Source: Pelolinea submarina (GTDB lineage: Bacteria > Chloroflexota > Anaerolineae > Anaerolineales > Anaerolineaceae). From it: DNA of 64,000 nucleotides. Where the stretch lies: assembly GCF_003966975.1 (NCBI RefSeq), contig NZ_AP018437.1, positions 1,178,001-1,242,000 of the forward strand, given 5' to 3'. The position numbers were made by a program, and so were the translations under genes. How positions within the stretch are numbered: position 1 is the first letter of the stretch; every line of letters begins with the position of its first letter. The notes under the pieces were generated by a model that was not told the DNA's origin, searched no databases, and saw only the letters and a list, made by a program, of their open reading frames with translations. Of this stretch, positions 17,357 through 25,722 are shown piece by piece.

Positions 17357-18350
17357 GATTAACAGCCGCAATGCGATTGCCTTCAGCCTTCTATTCCTGG
17401 TGCTGTTGGCTGTCATGATTCTCAGTTTAGGGGTAGGAGCGGTACAACTCACTCCGAATGAGACTGTTTCGGCGCTTATCAATCAGGCACAAAAGAACTC
17501 CCACCGTACGATCGTGTGGGAGTTTCGATTTCCCCGCATCCTGCTGGTCGTGTTGTGCGGCGCGGCTTTATCGGCGGCCGGCGTCGGTTTTCAGGGATTG
17601 TTCCGTAATCCTTTGGCCGATCCTTATGTTGTTGGGGCTTCGGGAGGGGCTGCCCTGGGAGCTACTCTGGCAGTCATGCTGCGTTTCTCGCTTCCGCATA
17701 TTACCATCGGGATCGGCGCATTTTTTGGATCCCTGCTGGCAGTGTTGGTTGTATTTGCCATCTCGGAATATAGCAATTATGGCTCGATCGCGGGGCTGCT
17801 ACTGGCCGGATCGGCGATGAGCGCCATGCTCTCCGCTGTGGTATCGCTGCTGCTCTTGCTTAATGATGAAGTTCTGCACGGAGTCTATGCCTGGCTGCTG
17901 GGTAGTTTTGCCAATTCCAGTTGGTCGGAATTGGGCCAAACGTTGTGGTTAGCCCCGCCCGCGATTTTGTGTGTTTTTTTGATGTCGCGCTCTCTGGATG
18001 CTTTGGCGGCAGGCGAAGAAACAGCCCAATCGTTGGGCCTGAATTTGCGTAAAGCCAGATTGATCATTGTAATCAGTTCAAGCCTGGCAACAGCCGCGGC
18101 GGTATCCGTCAGCGGTATTATCGGTTTTGTGGGGTTGATCGCGCCTCATTTGGCGCGTATGCTAGTGGGCGCCAACCATAAGACCATGATGCCGATTGCC
18201 ATGCTGTTGGGCAGTTTGTTGATGCTATTCGCGGATGATTTGGCGCGCACTCTGATGGCGCCGGTTGAAATACCGGTGGGCATTTTCACCGCTCTTTTAG
18301 GGGGGCCATTCTTCCTGTATTTAATGAAAACGGGAGAAAAACGCACATGA
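17301..18350 (+). CDS. btuC: Corrinoid ABC transporter permease (BtuC/FecCD family)
   Basis: This FecCD-type permease has about nine or ten hydrophobic helices. Landmarks are GFQGLFRNPLADPYVVGASGGA, SGIIGFVGLIAPHLARM (the coupling region to the ATPase) and PVGIFTALLGGPFFLYL at the C terminus. The start is uncertain. TTG 17301 overlaps btuF by 56 bases and has no ribosome site. An in-frame ATT at 17358 lies one base after the btuF stop, 6 bases after CGGAG, and directly before the first helix, and so may be the true rare start. The gene overlaps btuD by four bases. Confidence 0.88.
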   Translation: MTRWRQLLRRYIRKVSENKINSRNAIAFSLLFLVLLAVMILSLGVGAVQLTPNETVSALINQAQKNSHRTIVWEFRFPRILLVVLCGAALSAAGVGFQGLFRNPLADPYVVGASGGAALGATLAVMLRFSLPHITIGIGAFFGSLLAVLVVFAISEYSNYGSIAGLLLAGSAMSAMLSAVVSLLLLLNDEVLHGVYAWLLGSFANSSWSELGQTLWLAPPAILCVFLMSRSLDALAAGEETAQSLGLNLRKARLIIVISSSLATAAAVSVSGIIGFVGLIAPHLARMLVGANHKTMMPIAMLLGSLLMLFADDLARTLMAPVEIPVGIFTALLGGPFFLYLMKTGEKRT

Positions 18351-19153
18351 ACATTCTGCGGGCCGAGGAGCTATCGCTCGGTTATCGGAATAAGAAAGTG
18401 GTTGAGCAATTCAGCACTTCCATTCAACAGGGGAGTCTGATAGGGATGGTAGGCCCTAATGGCTCCGGAAAGACCACGTTGCTGCGCGCTCTTTCGGGAT
18501 TGATAAAACCGTTTGGAGGGCAGGTCTTTGTAGGCGAACAAAACCTGTTCTTATTAACGCCGCGAAAAAGAGCACAGTTGATCGGCTGGGTTCCGCAGCG
18601 CGAAAGGCTGGCCTGGCCGTTGACGGTCCGTGAGGTAATTTCACTGGGAAGGGCCCCTCACCGCGGTTGGCTGCTGCCGATGACCAAAACCGATCAGGCA
18701 GTGATTGACGATGTCATACATAATTCCGATTTGGACTCCCTGGAAGACCGGCGCATGGATGAATTATCCGGGGGAGAATTTCAGCGTGTCCTGATCGCGC
18801 GGGCTTTGACCCAGGAACCGCGTGTTTTACTGTTGGACGAACCAACGACCAACCTGGACATTCATTATCAAATTCAAGTGATGGATCTGATTCGCCAACT
18901 GGTGTCGTGCGGGGGCATAACCGTTTTGATGGTTATCCACGATCTCAACATTGCCGCGCGTTACTGTGACGGTTTGATCTTGCTGCATCGCGGAAAACAG
19001 ATTTGTGCGGGCAGCCCCGTGGACGTATTGACGCCGGAGAATCTTGAAGCAGTATTTAATGTAAAAACCAATCTTTATCGGGATCCGTGGGGATTTTGGG
19101 CGGTAAGCGCCAGAAATGGAACAGGACAATATGGAAGAGAAGAACCAAAATAA
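18347..19153 (+). CDS. btuD: Corrinoid ABC transporter ATP-binding protein (BtuD-like)
   Basis: This 268-residue ABC ATPase has Walker A GPNGSGKTT, Q-loop WVPQRE, signature LSGGEFQRVLIARAL, Walker B VLLLDEPTTNLD and H-loop VIHDLNIAARYCD. This order and the helical spacing fit the FecE/BtuD class. It couples ATP hydrolysis to the BtuC permease. The ATG overlaps the permease stop (ATGA), and the 3' end overlaps cobO by 23 bases, so the genes are tightly coupled. Confidence 0.92.
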   Translation: MNILRAEELSLGYRNKKVVEQFSTSIQQGSLIGMVGPNGSGKTTLLRALSGLIKPFGGQVFVGEQNLFLLTPRKRAQLIGWVPQRERLAWPLTVREVISLGRAPHRGWLLPMTKTDQAVIDDVIHNSDLDSLEDRRMDELSGGEFQRVLIARALTQEPRVLLLDEPTTNLDIHYQIQVMDLIRQLVSCGGITVLMVIHDLNIAARYCDGLILLHRGKQICAGSPVDVLTPENLEAVFNVKTNLYRDPWGFWAVSARNGTGQYGREEPK

Positions 19154-19685
19154 TCCCAATCAGCCGCGGGGATTGGTTGTTGTATATACCGGGAATGGCA
19201 AAGGTAAAACCACGGCAGGCATGGGCATGTTAATACGTGCCTGGGGACGCGGTATGCGGGTGGGCGCCATCCAATTTATCAAAGATACGCAAAATGAGTA
19301 TGGCGAGAGCCTGGCAGCCAAGCGCATGGGTATCGACATCCGCCAGGTGGGCAACGGCTGCACCTGGCAGGGCCGCGACCTGCGGGACATGCGCGTTTGC
19401 GGCTTGGAAGGTTGGAATTACGCGCAGGAGCAAATCCGGATGGCCCGCTATGACATTCTCCTGTTGGACGAATTTTCCTTCCTGTTCCACTTCAAATGGC
19501 TGGATATCGACGAGACCATAGCCTGGCTGCGGCAGCACAAACCGCCTCAAATGACTTTGGTCATGACGGGACGTTACGCGCCGCAAGCGCTTATCGATTA
19601 CGCCGATCTGGTAACGGAGATGAGAGAGATCAAGCATCCTTTCAAAACTGAAGGATTGCTATCGCAGCCCGGGGTGGATTTTTAG
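19131..19685 (+). CDS. cobO: Cob(I)yrinic acid a,c-diamide adenosyltransferase (CobO/BtuR type)
   Basis: This 184-residue P-loop enzyme transfers the adenosyl group of ATP to Co(I) corrinoids, the first step after import. It has VVVYTGNGKGKTTAGMGM (P-loop), IQFIKDTQ, LLLDEFSF and a conserved MTLVMTGRYAP stretch. Start ATG 19131 follows ACAGGAC; ATG 19116 is also in frame. The 172-base gap to cobT has only a weak 50-codon ORF (19719-19871) without a ribosome site. Confidence 0.92.
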   Translation: MEEKNQNNPNQPRGLVVVYTGNGKGKTTAGMGMLIRAWGRGMRVGAIQFIKDTQNEYGESLAAKRMGIDIRQVGNGCTWQGRDLRDMRVCGLEGWNYAQEQIRMARYDILLLDEFSFLFHFKWLDIDETIAWLRQHKPPQMTLVMTGRYAPQALIDYADLVTEMREIKHPFKTEGLLSQPGVDF

Positions 19686-19857
19686 GTTGCCCGGTTGACC
19701 GAGGTGTTTTCAAAATCCATGAATGTGATAGATCGAAAGGTTGCAGCCTCAATGCCCTATCCCTGCGATGGAACACATAATCAAAGGCTGATCAACGCGT
19801 TAGATGAAGTCCGAGCTTCTTTAGAAACAACTCATTCCATGAATAAAAGGATAAATC

Positions 19858-20898
19858 ATGCAATTTCCTGAAATCCCTGAGATTGATACGCATGCGGCTG
19901 AAAAAGCAATTGAGCGGCAGGCACGCCTGACCAAACCGGCCGGTTCGTTGGGCAGGTTGGAGAGCCTGTCCGTGCAGCTGGCGGGCATTACGGCCAAGGA
20001 ACGGCCCATGTTTCCCCGTAAGGCGGTAATCCTCATGGCGGCCGACCACGGGGTGGCATTGGAAGGCATCAGTGCCTATCCATCCACCGTAACTGCCCAG
20101 ATGGTCGCGAACATTGCCAACCAGGGGGCCGCAGTAAATGTGATCGCACGTCAAAATGACGCACGGGTGGTGGTTGTGGACATGGGTGTTGCCCAGGATC
20201 TCGGCGCCCTTTCCGGCGTGGTGCATCACAACCTGGCAAAGGGCAGTCAAAATATGCGCCGGGGTCCGGCCATGAGCCGGGCAATGGCCGAAGAGGCAAT
20301 CGACGTGGGCATGCGGGTGCTGCGGAAGCAGGTGCAGGACGGGTTGGATTTGGTGGCTCTGGGTGAAATGGGCATCGGCAATACCACGGCTGCCGCTGCG
20401 GTTGGCGCGGTAATCACCGGTTCGCCGGTGGAAGCCATGACCGGGCGGGGAACAGGATTGGACGACGCCGGATTAGCGCACAAGGTTGAAGTCATCCGAG
20501 AGGCGATTGCGGTCAATCATCCCAACCCGAAGGATGCGCTGGACGTGCTGGCCAAGGTTGGCGGGTTGGATATCGCCGGATTGGTGGGAGTGATAATCGC
20601 TGCGGCGGCCGCGCGCCTGCCGGTAGTGGTGGATGGGTACATCTCCGCCGCGGCTACCCTGGCGGCGGTGGAATTGGCGCCGGGAGTCAAACCGTATCTG
20701 ATTGCCTCCCACCTGTCGGTTGAAAGAGGGCATGCCATCCTTTGCGATTATCTGGACTTGGCGCCGCTTTTTGATTTACAGCTGCGCCTTGGTGAGGGCA
20801 GCGGTGCAGTCCTGGCTTTTCCAATTATCGAGAGCGCCGCGCGCATTCTCAATGAGATGGCTACTTTTGATGAAGCCGGAGTCAGCCAACATGTTTGA
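19858..20898 (+). CDS. cobT: Nicotinate-nucleotide--dimethylbenzimidazole phosphoribosyltransferase
   Basis: This 346-residue CobT makes alpha-ribazole-5'-phosphate from a lower-ligand base and nicotinate mononucleotide. Family features are LTKPAGSLGRLE near the N terminus, LMAADHGVALEG, EMGIGNTTAAAAV and the C-terminal LGEGSGAVLAF, where Glu313 is the predicted catalytic base. Length is typical. ATG follows AAAAGGAT. It overlaps cobS by eight bases. With the downstream genes it allows the cell to install its preferred lower ligand. Confidence 0.95.
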   Translation: MQFPEIPEIDTHAAEKAIERQARLTKPAGSLGRLESLSVQLAGITAKERPMFPRKAVILMAADHGVALEGISAYPSTVTAQMVANIANQGAAVNVIARQNDARVVVVDMGVAQDLGALSGVVHHNLAKGSQNMRRGPAMSRAMAEEAIDVGMRVLRKQVQDGLDLVALGEMGIGNTTAAAAVGAVITGSPVEAMTGRGTGLDDAGLAHKVEVIREAIAVNHPNPKDALDVLAKVGGLDIAGLVGVIIAAAAARLPVVVDGYISAAATLAAVELAPGVKPYLIASHLSVERGHAILCDYLDLAPLFDLQLRLGEGSGAVLAFPIIESAARILNEMATFDEAGVSQHV

Positions 20899-21625
20899 TT
20901 CCCTGATCACCGCATTGGACTTCCTAACCGTTTTGCCTGTCCCGCATCGCAAAGACTATAAACCGCTGGAACTGGGGAAAGCAGCCGCTTGGTTCCCCTG
21001 GGTGGGGGCGCTGCTGGGCGGCTTAACGGCGCTGGTTTACTATGGACTGCTGCTGATATTGCCGCGCATGCTGGCGTCGGCTTTGGCAGTGGCTTTTTGG
21101 ATTGCCGTCACCGGCGGGCTGCATCTGGATGGGTTGGCGGATTGCTGTGATGGCTTGCTGTATGCGGGAACACCGCAGCGCCGGTTGGAAATCATGAAAG
21201 ACCCCCACCACGGTACATTTGCCGATATCGGCCTACCCCTGACTATTTTGATCAAAATCGCGGCGCTTTACAGTCTGCCGCTGGAGGTTTATGGGTTGGC
21301 GCTCCCGCTGGCGGGCGCGCTGTCGCGCTGGCTGCTGCTACCGGCAGGAAAGCAGGCCAACGCGCGGCCGGGGGGATTGGGCGAACAATTTTCAGCCAGT
21401 CTGCAAAAGGGTTCTTTCTACCTGGCGCTTATTCCGGTCATCATCCTGACTTACCAGTTGGGTTGGCAGGCAATCGCGGTAGCCGCAGTTGTCCATGTCT
21501 GTGCCTGGCTGATTTTCCGTACCGCACAAGTGCGTTTGGGCGGAATGACCGGAGATGTTTACGGTTTGGTTGTGGAGCTGGGGGAGCTGCTGGTGTTGAT
21601 GGGTTTTTGCGTGAGGGGATTGTGA
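20891..21625 (+). CDS. cobS: Adenosylcobinamide-GDP ribazoletransferase
   Basis: This 244-residue integral membrane enzyme joins adenosylcobinamide-GDP with alpha-ribazole (phosphate), the last step of nucleotide-loop assembly. It starts FDSLITALDFLTVLPVP, then has GGLHLDGLADCCDGL and MKDPHHGTF, the conserved metal/phosphate-binding loops of CobS, and several hydrophobic helices. ATG 20891 overlaps the cobT stop; the long upstream extension of the frame lies inside cobT and is rejected. Overlaps the next gene by four bases (GTGA). Confidence 0.93.
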   Translation: MFDSLITALDFLTVLPVPHRKDYKPLELGKAAAWFPWVGALLGGLTALVYYGLLLILPRMLASALAVAFWIAVTGGLHLDGLADCCDGLLYAGTPQRRLEIMKDPHHGTFADIGLPLTILIKIAALYSLPLEVYGLALPLAGALSRWLLLPAGKQANARPGGLGEQFSASLQKGSFYLALIPVIILTYQLGWQAIAVAAVVHVCAWLIFRTAQVRLGGMTGDVYGLVVELGELLVLMGFCVRGL

Positions 21626-22434
21626 AAAAAGTACCCTTCCGTATCGGCACCACCTCGTACATCGTGCCGGATGACATTTTGCCGAATGTGCAATTTCTGG
21701 CTGGAAGAGTGGACGACGTGGAACTGGTCCTCTTTGAGGTGGACGAAGGTGAAAACAATTTACCGCATGACGCGGTACTTGACGCGATTCATCAAACCAT
21801 GCAGGCAGCCGATTTGACTTGCACTGTTCACCTGCCGTTGGATTTACGCCTGGGTGACGATCAGGAAAACCAAACGCTTTCCATTACAAAAGCGCTGCGG
21901 GTCATCCGGCAGATGGCTCGCTTGAAACCCTGGGCTTACGTGCTGCACCTGGACGGCCGCAGCGTCCGTACAGCTTGCGGTTCGCAGGAATGGGAAGAAT
22001 GGACCCAACGAACCCGTCAGGCATTAGCCCTTCTGGCAGGCGAACTGGAAGAGCCGCGCTTGTTATCGGCGGAAAACCTGGATGGATATCCCCCGGACTT
22101 TTGGGATCCGGCCTTAGCTGAAATGCCTTTCAGCCGCTGCGTAGATATCGGGCATCTTTGGAAGGACGGGTATGATCCCCTGCCTTTTCTGGAAAAACAC
22201 ATTGAAAATGCGCGCGTTCTGCATATTCATGGAATTGCTCAACGCGACCATCAATCCCTGCAGTATGTTCCTGTACAGGAATTGCGGCGCGTGATGGACT
22301 TTTTGGTAGGCGTGAATTACGAAGGCGTTTTAACGATGGAGGTATTTGGAGAAGATGATTTCCATTCTTCCCGTAGCGTTCTTCTGGAATCCCTGCATCA
22401 AATGAATTTGGAGGCACAATGGGAAAATCGTTGA
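21622..22434 (+). CDS. TIM-barrel cobamide-remodelling phosphodiesterase candidate (CbiR-like)
   Basis: This 270-residue protein belongs to the AP-endonuclease-2/xylose-isomerase-like TIM-barrel superfamily. It begins FRIGTTSYIVPDDILPNV, then DDVELVLFEVDE, LHLDGRSVRT, SAENLDGYPPDFW, CVDIGHLWKDG and TMEVFGEDDF, with His, Asp and Glu placed for metal binding. CbiR is a family member that cleaves the nucleotide loop of cobamides, giving AdoCbi-phosphate for rebuilding. I assign this role from the position between cobS and cobU in a riboswitch operon and from the opening motif. The start is GTG 21622, overlapping cobS; the frame upstream is inside cobS. Alternative: another sugar-phosphate isomerase-like enzyme. 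Confidence 0.75.
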   Translation: MKKVPFRIGTTSYIVPDDILPNVQFLAGRVDDVELVLFEVDEGENNLPHDAVLDAIHQTMQAADLTCTVHLPLDLRLGDDQENQTLSITKALRVIRQMARLKPWAYVLHLDGRSVRTACGSQEWEEWTQRTRQALALLAGELEEPRLLSAENLDGYPPDFWDPALAEMPFSRCVDIGHLWKDGYDPLPFLEKHIENARVLHIHGIAQRDHQSLQYVPVQELRRVMDFLVGVNYEGVLTMEVFGEDDFHSSRSVLLESLHQMNLEAQWENR

Positions 22435-22958
22435 CTTTAATCCTGGGCGGCGCGCGCAGCGGAAAATCGAGTTATGCCCAGAAGTTAATGGATGAAAGCG
22501 GCAAACCGGTGTTGTTCGTGGCTACTGCTACCGCGGGCGATGATGAAATGGCAGCCAGAATCCGCGCTCACCAGGACAGCCGTCCAAAACATTGGACGAC
22601 GCTGGAAGCACCTGTAAACACCGGGCTGGCGATCCAACAAGCAGCAATTGAAGGGAATGTTTTACTGGACTGTGTGACATTGTTGGTGAGCAATGTCCTT
22701 ATGGCTTGTCCACAGCCGCTGGTTGAAGCGGATTTCCAGCGAGCCGTACAAGAAGAAGTGGAAAGTTTGCTGACCGCTTTCAAACGCCATGAGGGAGATT
22801 GGGTAATCGTGTCCAACGAGGTGGGTCTGGGGGTAGTGCCGGCCACGCTAATGGGGCGCTTCTATCGTGATGCGCTCGGACGGGCCAATCAGCAACTGGC
22901 TGCTTCAGCCGACCGGGTTATCTTTATGGTGTCCGGAATACCGATGAAGGTAAAGTAA
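22419..22958 (+). CDS. cobU: Adenosylcobinamide kinase / cobinamide-phosphate guanylyltransferase
   Basis: This 179-residue CobU/CobP converts adenosylcobinamide(-phosphate) to adenosylcobinamide-GDP. It shows the P-loop LILGGARSGKSSYA (10-17), a VATATAGDDEM segment, ARIRAHQDSRP with the predicted guanylylated His51, and VSNEVGLGVVP. Full length. It overlaps the CbiR-like gene by 16 bases and is followed by a strong terminator, so it ends the operon. The AdoCbi-P made by CbiR would enter here. Confidence 0.95.
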   Translation: MGKSLTLILGGARSGKSSYAQKLMDESGKPVLFVATATAGDDEMAARIRAHQDSRPKHWTTLEAPVNTGLAIQQAAIEGNVLLDCVTLLVSNVLMACPQPLVEADFQRAVQEEVESLLTAFKRHEGDWVIVSNEVGLGVVPATLMGRFYRDALGRANQQLAASADRVIFMVSGIPMKVK

Positions 22959-22973
22959 ATTTCTAATTTGGTT

Positions 22974-23011
22974 AAAGAAACACCAACGATTATTACCGTT
23001 GGTGTTTCTTT
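22974..23011. terminator. Bidirectional terminator between the cobalamin operon and the MerR gene
   Basis: A perfect 15-bp stem (AAAGAAACACCAACG at 22974-22988 with its complement at 22997-23011) has an 8-base loop and T-rich ends on both strands. It serves both convergent units. Confidence 0.9.
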
Positions 23012-23039
23012 ATCTGCTAATTTTAAAGATTTCTATTAT

Positions 23040-23795
23040 TTAAGTATGATGATTACAGTAATAATGCACTGCTTCGCGTACGAATGCCGCTCCGCCGGGG
23101 CGAATGCGGTCATAGTTGGCCGCGAAACGCGGATCAGCAACCCACATATCCGCCAGGTTGCGGAAAATTTTCAGATCGAGCGTGTAAAAATAGCGATTCA
23201 AGTAGTCGAAATATTCTCCCACCGCCTGCTGGATGTCCGCATCCTCAGGCGCAGCGCCGGCATCAGCTCCAACCATGCGTGAAATCAACTGATTTCCTTG
23301 TGCTTTTATGTCTTCCTGTTGTTGGGGGGAATAACTGGCCCACTTCTGCTGTGATTCGACATATTGGGAGGTGTTGCCCCAACGCGCGCGTGCCTCTTCT
23401 TCATATTCCGAATGGTCGAAACCCTCGAAGTAATCTTTTTCACCCATCCTGCCGGTGCCGGTCAGGCTGTCGATCGTTTGGTCGAGTGTACGCAGCAAGC
23501 GCTGCAGGCGGTTTTGCTGGGTTTGCAGGCTCAAGCGATGCTTATTGAGTGCATCCACCATATCGAAATCCGGCCGGTTAATAATGGAACGGATATCTTC
23601 CAGCGGCAGATCCAGTTCACGGAAAAACATGATCTGTTGGAGCTTAAGCAGACTGGACTGATCATAGGTACGGTATCCGTTGGCACGGATCTCAACCGGT
23701 TTAAGCAGGTCGATTTGGTCATAGTACCGAATCGTGCGGGTGGTAACCCCTGCCATATCGGCAATTTGCTTGATAGTGTAAGTAGAATCACTCAT
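23040..23795 (-). CDS. MerR-family regulator with TipAS-like C-terminal domain
   Basis: This 251-residue protein has an N-terminal MerR winged helix (YTIKQIADMAGVTTRTIRYYD, then ANGYRTYD), a dimerisation coiled coil (about 80-115) and a C-terminal TipAS-type ligand-binding domain (about 125-250: WGNTSQYVES, then AVGEYFDYLNRYFY). TipA-type proteins bind multidrug or thiopeptide-like ligands and activate efflux or self genes. No efflux gene is adjacent. Its own promoter has the 19-bp spacer typical of MerR control, so it is probably autoregulated. TipAS Cys ligands for thiopeptides are not obvious. Confidence 0.88.
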   Translation of the reverse strand: MSDSTYTIKQIADMAGVTTRTIRYYDQIDLLKPVEIRANGYRTYDQSSLLKLQQIMFFRELDLPLEDIRSIINRPDFDMVDALNKHRLSLQTQQNRLQRLLRTLDQTIDSLTGTGRMGEKDYFEGFDHSEYEEEARARWGNTSQYVESQQKWASYSPQQQEDIKAQGNQLISRMVGADAGAAPEDADIQQAVGEYFDYLNRYFYTLDLKIFRNLADMWVADPRFAANYDRIRPGGAAFVREAVHYYCNHHT

Positions 23796-23805
23796 AGTAA
23801 AAAAT

Positions 23806-23836
23806 ATCTTACACCTTTACGTTACGTTAATGTCAA
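23806..23836 (-). promoter_or_regulatory. MerR-type promoter with 19-bp spacer
   Basis: On the minus strand: TTGACA (23836-23831), a 19-base spacer containing AACGTAACGT, and TAAGAT (23811-23806), 10 bases before the merR ATG. The long spacer with an internal dyad is the hallmark of promoters that MerR proteins activate by twisting DNA. Confidence 0.75.
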
Positions 23837-23842
23837 GCAACC

Positions 23843-23869
23843 AAAATACCGCATTTCTGCGGTATTTTT
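23843..23869. terminator. Terminator between the CDP-alcohol transferase and merR genes
   Basis: An 11-bp stem (AAAATACCGCA at 23843-23853, TGCGGTATTTT at 23858-23868) with a TTTC loop; T-runs on both sides. It should end the minus-strand lipid genes before the merR promoter. Confidence 0.75.
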
Positions 23870-23889
23870 ACTGTCTGGTTGAAAAAAAA

Positions 23890-24639
23890 TTAATCAGCTT
23901 GACTGGAATCTTTGCTTTTTTGAAGTTTCTTAAGCCACTTCTTGCGGTCTTTCCGTTCCAGTTTGATGCCCTGGGTGATAGTTGTATAAGTAAAGAAGAA
24001 AAACAGCAGGAATATAGCACCCATCAGGATGAGGTTATACAACTTTATTGGTGTACTTTGCCATGGGAGATGGATCAGCGGATTGTCAATGGCATAAATA
24101 ATAATGTTTGCGATGATGGCAATTACGCGAACTTCGGTCGGGCCAAGCGAACCATAGGAAATTTTGAATTCACCCTTTACGGAGGTGGTGATGTAAACCA
24201 GATTAGCCATACATTGGTAGCCGACCAAGGCCAGCAATGCCAGGTTTAAATCTACGTATGGGGAAAGGCCAATGCCGATGAAGATAATCACTTCGCTGAT
24301 AGTGTCTATGGTGTGGTCGATAAAGAAACCGTAGCGCGGCCGTTCGATTTTTCGATAGCGTGCCAGGTTGCCGTCCAGACTATCGCCAAACCAGTTGAGG
24401 AAAAATCCCAGATTAGCCAGCCAAAGGAAATTCTTATCAAAGTTAGTCAGATAATAACAGGCGCCGATTAAAACTGAGGCTAATAACCCTAAGAAGGTCA
24501 GATGGTCCGGAGTGACCCAATGGGGCATGTGTTCCACCAACCATGCGATGGCTGGCCGTTCGAGCGGGCCGAGCAGGATCTTATTAACGCGGTGGTGTTT
24601 CTTAATGTTTTTTAATTCATTCTTCTTCTTTTTTGCCAT
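23890..24639 (-). CDS. CDP-alcohol phosphatidyltransferase family membrane protein
   Basis: This 249-residue membrane enzyme swaps CMP of a CDP-lipid (or CDP-alcohol) for an alcohol, as in PG or PI synthesis. The catalytic motif is present around residues 86-112: D-x2-D-G-x2-A-R, then nine residues, G-x3-D-x3-D (DSLDGNLARY and GFFIDHTID). The usual spacing in the middle is seven or eight, so nine is slightly long. About six helices; basic N and C termini. It lies 44 bases downstream of an acyltransferase gene on the same strand, which suggests a glycolipid or phosphoinositide-like pathway. The acceptor alcohol is unknown. Confidence 0.87.
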   Translation of the reverse strand: MAKKKKNELKNIKKHHRVNKILLGPLERPAIAWLVEHMPHWVTPDHLTFLGLLASVLIGACYYLTNFDKNFLWLANLGFFLNWFGDSLDGNLARYRKIERPRYGFFIDHTIDTISEVIIFIGIGLSPYVDLNLALLALVGYQCMANLVYITTSVKGEFKISYGSLGPTEVRVIAIIANIIIYAIDNPLIHLPWQSTPIKLYNLILMGAIFLLFFFFTYTTITQGIKLERKDRKKWLKKLQKSKDSSQAD

Positions 24640-24683
24640 AACTTTATTCTACCTTCTTATTCAGCTTAAAAATTATTTTCAAT

Positions 24684-25586
24684 TTAAGGCATTTCGTCCA
24701 ATGCTTCCGGCCAAACCGGGTAGGTCATCGCCCATTGGCTCGGATTTTGACCGATCATTTTTTCGCCTTCCGCCAGGACTTTTTCGGCGTTTCTCTCGAT
24801 TTCATCCTGTGCATCTTCGTAGGGTTTCATGTAGATTGGGTCTGAACAGCTTAACTCATATTTACCCTGTGAGTTGCGCAGACAGGCGAGGACGACAATC
24901 GCTGAATGCGTTTGCAGGGCCATGCGTACGTAACTGGTCGGCACCGGCGCGGGACGGCCGAAGAATTTGGGATAATAATTGGTTTTATCGAGCGGACGTT
25001 CCATGCCGGTCACGACAAAACCGCCTTCTTTCAGATACGCTTTAGCGGCGCGCATGTTCTCGGTGGACATGGGTCGAATATCCATGCCGATCTCGCGGCG
25101 CAGCTTGTTTTGCCAGGCATAACCGCCGTTCGGTTGGGGATAGCTGAGGACAAATAATTTGTAACCCTGCAGGGCAATGGCGCGCCCGCCCAGGTCAAAA
25201 TTACCTAGATGCGGGCCTATGAAAATGGTGCCCTCATCGCAATCAGCGCGTTCCTGTAAAACCCTCGTGACTTTGGGCGTGAAGATGACTTTTTCCCGGA
25301 TAGCCGGGTAATCATGCATGTAATGGTAAAACTCGAAGATACTGTGCGCGGTGTTGCGGATGGTCCGATCGACCTGGACGTCCAATTCCTCTTTGGATAG
25401 GCGCTCACCGGTTATCACCCATTGGTTGGCGCGGGCTGCCCGGATTAATTTTGCATTCGGGTGCTTGCATAAAAAATCAGCCGCGAAATCAGCCAACTTA
25501 TAACCGGTTTTTGTGGAAGTGTTTTTGGCGACGCCTAAAACAATGCCAATACCTAAACGACTGTTGATGATCGATAGTAGGGACAT
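24684..25586 (-). CDS. Lysophospholipid/PIM-type acyltransferase (HtrB/LpxL superfamily)
   Basis: This 300-residue protein belongs to the LpxL/HtrB/PatA acyltransferase superfamily. The H-x4-D active site is in GPHLGNFDLGG, followed by a substrate pocket region LSYPQPNGGY and a GMERPLDKTNY block. It would add an acyl chain to a glycolipid at the inner leaflet. Lipid A is not expected in a Chloroflexi-like cell, so a phosphatidylinositol-mannoside-like or other glycolipid is more likely, especially next to a CDP-alcohol transferase. This link is inferred. Confidence 0.83.
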   Translation of the reverse strand: MSLLSIINSRLGIGIVLGVAKNTSTKTGYKLADFAADFLCKHPNAKLIRAARANQWVITGERLSKEELDVQVDRTIRNTAHSIFEFYHYMHDYPAIREKVIFTPKVTRVLQERADCDEGTIFIGPHLGNFDLGGRAIALQGYKLFVLSYPQPNGGYAWQNKLRREIGMDIRPMSTENMRAAKAYLKEGGFVVTGMERPLDKTNYYPKFFGRPAPVPTSYVRMALQTHSAIVVLACLRNSQGKYELSCSDPIYMKPYEDAQDEIERNAEKVLAEGEKMIGQNPSQWAMTYPVWPEALDEMP

Positions 25587-25722
25587 ATTTTTAATGTTAA
25601 CACAAATTGATTTGTGAGGTTTCCTTTCTATAAAATCTAAGAAAATTTATATATTAATTTACGGTTGGAAGGAAATAACGATGTGGAAAAGGCCGGGAAA
25701 ATGACAAAAATCATACATTTCC

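Noticed and set aside
19719..19871. 50-codon frame between cobO and cobT
   Set aside because: Protein-like composition but no ribosome site, and it overlaps the cobT start; left out as a gene.
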